The notes beneath the pieces were generated by a model. It had not been told where the DNA came from and did not search any database. It saw nothing but the letters and a program-made list of their open reading frames with translations. The translations under genes and the position numbers were made by a program. This document shows, one piece after another, positions 59,766-64,000 of a stretch of 64,000 nucleotides of DNA (positions are counted from its first letter, which is position 1; each line of letters begins with the position of its first letter). Origin of the DNA: an uncultured Lachnospiraceae bacterium. Lineage in GTDB: Bacteria; Bacillota; Clostridia; Lachnospirales; Lachnospiraceae. Location of the stretch: the NCBI GenBank assembly GCA_947652735.1, contig CANTEG010000008.1, forward strand, positions 78,878-142,877, in the 5' to 3' direction.

Positions 59766-61295
59766 ATGAGAATAACGAATCAGATGGTAACAGGAAACTC
59801 TCTTAGAAATATGCAGAAAAGTATGTCTGAGGTTAACAAAAGGACAGAACAGTTAACCAGCGGAAAGAAAATAGCAAGAGCATCAGAGGATCCTGTAATT
59901 GCAATAAGAGCGCTGAAGCTCAGAACGACGGTTGACCAGCTTACACAGTATAAGGGAAAGAATATTCCGGATGCGGAGTCGTGGTTTAAGATTACAACAA
60001 CTTCCCTTGACAATATAACGAGCAGAATAAAGGGAATCAATGATTACTGTGTTCAGGGTTCGACGGATTCTTTCAGTACATCGGACAGAAGTGCCATTAT
60101 TGACGGCTTGAAGCAGCTTAGGGACATGATATACAGTGAGGGAAACTCAACCTACGCAGGCAGATATATATTCTCAGGCTACAAGACGGACAGAAGCCTT
60201 GCCTTCACGAGTACGGAGGATGTTACAAAATATTCCTACGACATAACGCAGCATATCAATCCGGCTGATTTGGATACAAAAAATGTTGTGTGGTCGGAGG
60301 TTGATTACACAAAGATTGATGCATACATCAATGGTACGGAAACCTATACACAGCCAAATCCTGAGATGGTATACAGAATGAATCTTGCATATGAGAACAT
60401 TGATGATACAAACAATGCAGGAGATACAGTGCTTGATATCAAAGCGTTCGATGCTGATGGAAATGAAATGGCACTTACCGGATTTGCATTTAACGTAAAA
60501 GAACTTGATGATATCAAAACATATTATGAGGTTGGACCAGATGATATAAATGTTATCAAGGAAACCGGTGAGATTATATTTGGAGAAAACGTATATAATA
60601 AGCTTAAAATGGCTTCTGATATTCAGGTTTCTTATGCAAAGAAAAAGTTTCAGGAGGATGAGCTGAGACCAGAGCATTATTTTGACTGTACCCAGTATAC
60701 CGTCCAGTCTGACGGCTCAATCAAGGAGACAGAGTATAAAACGTACGAGGAAGGTCAGCCTATCTATTATGAGGTGAACTTTAATCAAAGTCTTCAGGTA
60801 AATACCGAGGGAAACAAAATTATAAATTCTGATGTTGGAAATGATATCAATGACCTGATTTACGCACTTCAGGATTTGATGGATGCGGAGACTGCAAAAA
60901 CAAGACTTGAGAGTATGCTGAAGGATGTACAGTATGCATCTGACGATGCGGCTGTTGCCAAAATTAATCAACTGCTTTCTGATGTTGATGTGGAAATTGC
61001 GGTGAAAAGAGAAAATATGCAAAAGACATTCTCTGCAAACATAACAAATTTCCAGGACTATATGTCAGTGGTTGCAGCAATGGAATCAGATGTAGGAAGC
61101 CGTATGACGAAGCTTGATATGATTAAGATAAGAGTGACAGAGCAGTATGAGGCATTTAAGGAGCTTAAGAGTGTCAATGAGGATACGGAGACAGACTCCA
61201 CGATTATTGATTTCGAGGAAGCGAATCTCGTTTATGAATCAGCACTTGCCGCAACAGGAAGCATTATGAATAAGACTTTGCTTGACTACATTTAA
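59766..61295 (+). CDS. flgL: Flagellar hook-associated protein 3
   Basis: 509 residues. MRITNQMVTGNSLRNMQKSM and LTSGKKIARASEDPV-IAI are FlgL/flagellin-like N-terminal motifs. The C-terminus DFEEANLVYESALAATGSIMNKTLLDYI fits FlgL. It is much longer than the roughly 300 residues common in Bacillus or Escherichia; the extra 200 lie in the middle (about 145-370), a surface-exposed insert rich in Asp and Tyr. GGAGGT precedes the ATG. It forms the second junction layer between FlgK and filament. Confidence 0.92.
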   Translation: MRITNQMVTGNSLRNMQKSMSEVNKRTEQLTSGKKIARASEDPVIAIRALKLRTTVDQLTQYKGKNIPDAESWFKITTTSLDNITSRIKGINDYCVQGSTDSFSTSDRSAIIDGLKQLRDMIYSEGNSTYAGRYIFSGYKTDRSLAFTSTEDVTKYSYDITQHINPADLDTKNVVWSEVDYTKIDAYINGTETYTQPNPEMVYRMNLAYENIDDTNNAGDTVLDIKAFDADGNEMALTGFAFNVKELDDIKTYYEVGPDDINVIKETGEIIFGENVYNKLKMASDIQVSYAKKKFQEDELRPEHYFDCTQYTVQSDGSIKETEYKTYEEGQPIYYEVNFNQSLQVNTEGNKIINSDVGNDINDLIYALQDLMDAETAKTRLESMLKDVQYASDDAAVAKINQLLSDVDVEIAVKRENMQKTFSANITNFQDYMSVVAAMESDVGSRMTKLDMIKIRVTEQYEAFKELKSVNEDTETDSTIIDFEEANLVYESALAATGSIMNKTLLDYI

Positions 61296-61378
61296 AAAGT
61301 CAGCAATAATTATATATAAAAAATAAAAAGCCATATCAACCTGCATGGTCTTGCGTATGGAAAAAGGAAGGTGCATAT

Positions 61379-61843
61379 ATGAAGGCGGAAACAAAATTTT
61401 TTGGAACAATAGACATCGACGATGATAAAATAATACATTTTCCGAATGGAATCATAGGATTTGAATATTTAAAAAACTTTGCCCTTATATTTGATTCGGA
61501 GAGGGAGGAGCCGTCAAAGATAAGCTGGCTTCAATCCATGGAGGAGCCTCTTATGGTATTGCCGGTTATCAATCCTATTGATATTACGGAAGCTTACAAT
61601 CCGTTTATTGAGGATGAACTGATGAAGAATATCGGAAATCCTGCTGATGAGGATATACTTATACTTGTGTCAATGTCTATTCCGTCTGACCTTACGAAGA
61701 TGACAGCAAATTTGAAGGGTCCTTTCATTATTAACACTGTAGACAGAAAGGCCATGCAGGTTATAGTAGAAAATCCTGAATATGAAGTAAAATATAATGT
61801 ATATGACGCCATAGAGAGACTTAAGGCAAAGGAGAGTGAATAA
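61379..61843 (+). CDS. fliW: Flagellar assembly factor FliW
   Basis: 154 residues. TKFFGTIDIDDDKIIHFPNG, then IIGFEYLKNFALIF, are the family start. FliW binds flagellin; when flagellin is exported, freed FliW binds CsrA and relieves its repression of flagellin mRNA. The stop is 1 base from csrA, and AAGGTG lies before the ATG. Confidence 0.96.
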   Translation: MKAETKFFGTIDIDDDKIIHFPNGIIGFEYLKNFALIFDSEREEPSKISWLQSMEEPLMVLPVINPIDITEAYNPFIEDELMKNIGNPADEDILILVSMSIPSDLTKMTANLKGPFIINTVDRKAMQVIVENPEYEVKYNVYDAIERLKAKESE

Positions 61844-61844
61844 T

Positions 61845-62060
61845 ATGCTGGCACTATCAAGAAAACAGGGTGAATCCATTATGGTAGGAAACGATATTGA
61901 ACTCACAATCCTTGAGGTAAAAGGTGAACAGGTGAAGGTCGGCATATCTGCTCCGAAAAGTGTTCCTGTGTACAGGAAAGAAATATATACGCAGATTCGG
62001 GAGACAAATAAAGAAACTGCGGAAAATATTGATATAGAAAGCTTGAAGAAATTGTTTTAA
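61845..62060 (+). CDS. csrA: Carbon storage / translational regulator CsrA
   Basis: 71 residues from the ATG at 61845, with AAGGAG at 61829-61834; a GTG three codons upstream is less likely. MLALSRKQGESIMVGNDIEL is the strand-1 RNA-binding surface and VKVGISAPKSVPVYRKEIY the second. It blocks translation by binding GGA motifs at ribosome binding sites. The flagellin ribosome binding site at about 5751 is the expected target, through the FliW partner switch. Confidence 0.97.
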   Translation: MLALSRKQGESIMVGNDIELTILEVKGEQVKVGISAPKSVPVYRKEIYTQIRETNKETAENIDIESLKKLF

Positions 62061-62115
62061 TGGTGTAAACTATTTGTATCGAATTGACGATACACTAAAT
62101 AGAGTATAAGCATTT

Positions 62116-62158
62116 AGCGTCCCAAGGTTAGTGTAGCGATATACTCGGACGCTTTTTG
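62116..62158 (+). terminator. Terminator after csrA
   Basis: AGCGTCC (62116-62122) pairs with GGACGCT (62147-62153), followed by TTTTGTTGTTG. The loop is 24 bases long. flaG follows with its own ribosome binding site. Confidence 0.6.
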
Positions 62159-62203
62159 TTGTTGTTTACTAAATGTTTTAAAATCACATGGAGGTGTATG
62201 AAC

Positions 62204-62647
62204 ATGGCAAGAATTGATGGAATTTCTGGCAGTGTAGCAAGCACTATGAGCCAGACAACAAGCAGACCACAGAATAAGGAGATTCGTGTGTCTGATGCAG
62301 TGCCAAGGGAGCAGATTAAGTTAGAAACTCCTGTTGTTACTGCGCCGGAAGGCAAGAGCGGTTCCCAGACAAGCGATAAGGATACGGACGAACTTTTCGG
62401 ACAAAACGTCTCTCCTGAGCAGGCAAAAGCTGCTGTTGAGGATTTGAACAGGCAGGTAAAACAGCCAAGTATCATCAAGCACACACAGTTAAGCTTTAAG
62501 TATCACGAGGAAACAAACAGGATTTGCATTACCGTTACAGACAGTGATACAGACGAAGTTATCAGAGAGATACCACCTGAGAAGGCACTTGACATGCTTG
62601 CAAAGGCATGGGAGATAGCAGGTCTTTTGGTGGACGAAAAGAGATAG
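62204..62647 (+). CDS. flaG: FlaG-family flagellar protein
   Basis: 147 residues from the ATG at 62204, with GGAGGT 8 bases upstream; an ATG at 62198 is too close to that site. A disordered first half leads to the FlaG domain, with LSFKYHEETNRICITVTDSD and VIREIPPEKALDMLAK. FlaG influences filament length in Vibrio and Campylobacter. It lies directly before fliD. Confidence 0.9.
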   Translation: MARIDGISGSVASTMSQTTSRPQNKEIRVSDAVPREQIKLETPVVTAPEGKSGSQTSDKDTDELFGQNVSPEQAKAAVEDLNRQVKQPSIIKHTQLSFKYHEETNRICITVTDSDTDEVIREIPPEKALDMLAKAWEIAGLLVDEKR

Positions 62648-62659
62648 GAGGGAAATCAA

Positions 62660-64000
62660 ATGGGAATGAGAATGACAGGCCTCATATCCGGTATGGATAC
62701 TGAGAGCATGGTTAAGGAATTAGTGAGTGCAAGCTCAACAAAGGTAGATAAAGTCAAAAAAGAAAAGCAGGTTCTTCAGTGGAAGCAGGAAGCGTGGCAG
62801 GGTTTAAATACGAAACTGTATAACTTTTTTAAGACAGAGGTTTCATCTCTCCGTCTTGCAACGTCTTTCAAGGCTAAGAAGGCAACATCAAGTGATGAGA
62901 GTAAGGTTACAATTAAGGCAGGAACGGCATCGGCAAGCGGTTCACACCGTGTATCTGTTAAGCAGCTTGCATCATCTGCATATCTCACGGGAACAAATAT
63001 TAAGTCTGGTGGAAACAATTACACTACATATGCAGAAGCTACAGCAAGTACCAAGTTTGCAGATATGACAGACGAGTTTGGAAACAATCTCGGACTTGCG
63101 GGACAGACAATTACAATTAAGGCTGGCAATGCTCTTGTTGCTGATTTAACCTTTGAGCTTGGTGGAACAGGCGACAATGGAGTTGCAAGTCTTGAGGAAC
63201 TGAATAGAAAGCTTGCAGCTACACAGGGCTACGAGAAGTTATCTGCATCATTTGTAGAGGGAAAGCTTACATTTACCAATGCATCCGCAACTAAAAATGA
63301 GGATGGTACTACAGTTGGCGAACTTTACACAGTAGAGAGTGCTGCATTTGGAATTACGGGAGAAGTTGGCTATGAGTCTGATGAGGCTTCAGGCAAGACA
63401 AATACCCTTGGCGGAAGTACAGACCTTCGCTATGAGAAGAACTTTACAAGCAAAGATATTAACAAATTTACAAAGCTTGCAGACATCGGTATCAATGTAG
63501 GAACAAGCTTTACGGTAAATGGCAAGGATTTTGTTGTTGATAAAGAAACCAGCATTTCCGATTTTGTTAGCGGGCTTTCAAAGATGGGCGTTTCAGCAAG
63601 TTTTGATGAGAATCAGGGAAGATTTTATATCAATTCGGCTGAGACGGGAAAAGATTACAATTTTGACCTTACCTCTTCAGACAGCAATGCCCTTGACATA
63701 CTTGGTCTCAGCACAGCAGCAGGTGCAACAAAGGTTGAGGCTCAGGATGCCATTATTGATTACAATGGTGTTGAATATATCGGAAGCAGTAACACTTTTG
63801 AGTTGAATGGACTTACAATTACTGCAAGAGGTGTTACAGGAACTTATGATAAAGCAACAGGTGTACTCACAAATGATACGCCTATCAACATTGAGGTTGA
63901 GAATGATGTAGATGGAATCTATGATACAATTAAGAACTTTGTAAAGAAATACAATGAGCTTATTGATGAGATGAACACTCTCTACAATGAAAAAAGACCT
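62660..64000 (+). CDS. fliD: Flagellar filament cap protein, 5' part
   Basis: Open to the right edge with 447 codons and no stop. GGAGGG (62647-62652) lies 7 bases before the ATG at 62660. MRMTGLISGMDTESMVKEL and then KVDKVKKEKQVLQWKQEAW form the FliD N-terminal domain. VKQLASSAYL and an FVKKYNELIDEMN stretch near the end mark the start of the C-terminal FliD domain. FliD caps the growing filament and folds flagellin. The remainder of the gene is outside the window. Confidence 0.95.
   Translation, partial: MGMRMTGLISGMDTESMVKELVSASSTKVDKVKKEKQVLQWKQEAWQGLNTKLYNFFKTEVSSLRLATSFKAKKATSSDESKVTIKAGTASASGSHRVSVKQLASSAYLTGTNIKSGGNNYTTYAEATASTKFADMTDEFGNNLGLAGQTITIKAGNALVADLTFELGGTGDNGVASLEELNRKLAATQGYEKLSASFVEGKLTFTNASATKNEDGTTVGELYTVESAAFGITGEVGYESDEASGKTNTLGGSTDLRYEKNFTSKDINKFTKLADIGINVGTSFTVNGKDFVVDKETSISDFVSGLSKMGVSASFDENQGRFYINSAETGKDYNFDLTSSDSNALDILGLSTAAGATKVEAQDAIIDYNGVEYIGSSNTFELNGLTITARGVTGTYDKATGVLTNDTPINIEVENDVDGIYDTIKNFVKKYNELIDEMNTLYNEKRP

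Noticed and set aside
1-64000. tRNA, rRNA, insertion sequences or prophage genes
   Set aside because: None recognised: no transposase, integrase or phage structural protein among the reading frames, and no clear cloverleaf in the intergenic stretches read.

Overview
The window reads as a chromosomal segment of a motile, Gram-positive, low-GC anaerobe of the Lachnospiraceae type (Roseburia / Agathobacter / Lachnospira relatives). The reasons are strong AGGAGG-type ribosome binding sites, a Bacillus/Clostridium-type flagellar order (mreB-flgF-flgG-flgJ, comF-yvyF-flgM-flgN-flgK-flgL-fliW-csrA-flaG-fliD), DUF4358-type lipoproteins, a glmS ribozyme and an S-box riboswitch. The genus call is inference; no rRNA or tRNA gene is present to fix it. 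I see no insertion sequence, prophage or CRISPR array.

Layout. 1-8.9 kb: start of a mutarotase-like gene (minus strand), a lipoprotein, an Ig-like protein, a G5/M23 envelope peptidase, a 1024-residue protein of unknown function behind a sigma-28-type promoter, flagellin, a FliS-like chaperone, a HIT hydrolase and a TraX-like membrane protein. 9.2-33.9 kb: a complete Wzx/Wzy surface polysaccharide locus. Its control and export part (PHP phosphatase, a 40-residue membrane peptide, LCP ligase, Wzz-like protein, tyrosine kinase) is followed by a very lysine-rich secreted protein. The biosynthetic part has a PglE-like aminotransferase, a PglC-like phosphoglycosyl transferase, a PLP decarboxylase, an ATP-grasp enzyme, four glycosyltransferases, a cytidylyltransferase, two LicD proteins, an FrhB-type Fe-S protein, Wzy, Wzx, VanZ, three acyltransferases and, at the end, a PglF-like dehydratase. 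34-44.3 kb: housekeeping genes: metK under an S-box riboswitch, an ornithine-carbamoyltransferase-like gene, pyrB-pyrI, murA, metG, and glmS behind a glmS ribozyme. 44.4-48 kb: a lipoprotein, a DivIVA-like protein with a cysteine every 11 residues, and a PAS/GAF protein without an output domain. 48.1-64 kb: an mreB homologue and flagellar rod, hook-junction and filament-cap genes, interrupted by recD2 and comF; fliD runs off the end.

How the parts work together. PglF, PglE and PglC homologues bracket the polysaccharide locus and would make and load a 4-amino-4,6-dideoxy-HexNAc onto the lipid carrier. The glycosyltransferases extend it, Wzx flips it, Wzy polymerises it, and the Wzz-like protein with the kinase/phosphatase pair controls chain length. 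LCP would attach the polymer to the wall. The decarboxylase, ATP-grasp, cytidylyltransferase and LicD genes look like a route for adding an amine or phospho-amine group. In the flagellar part, FlgM is the expected anti-sigma-28 factor. FliW and CsrA are the expected flagellin-level switch acting on the flagellin mRNA near 5.75 kb.

The best leads for something undescribed are the decarboxylase/ATP-grasp/cytidylyltransferase/LicD decoration cassette, the hendecad-cysteine coiled coil, the lysine-rich secreted protein in the capsule locus, the sigma-28-linked 1024-residue protein, and a family of palindromic intergenic repeats.
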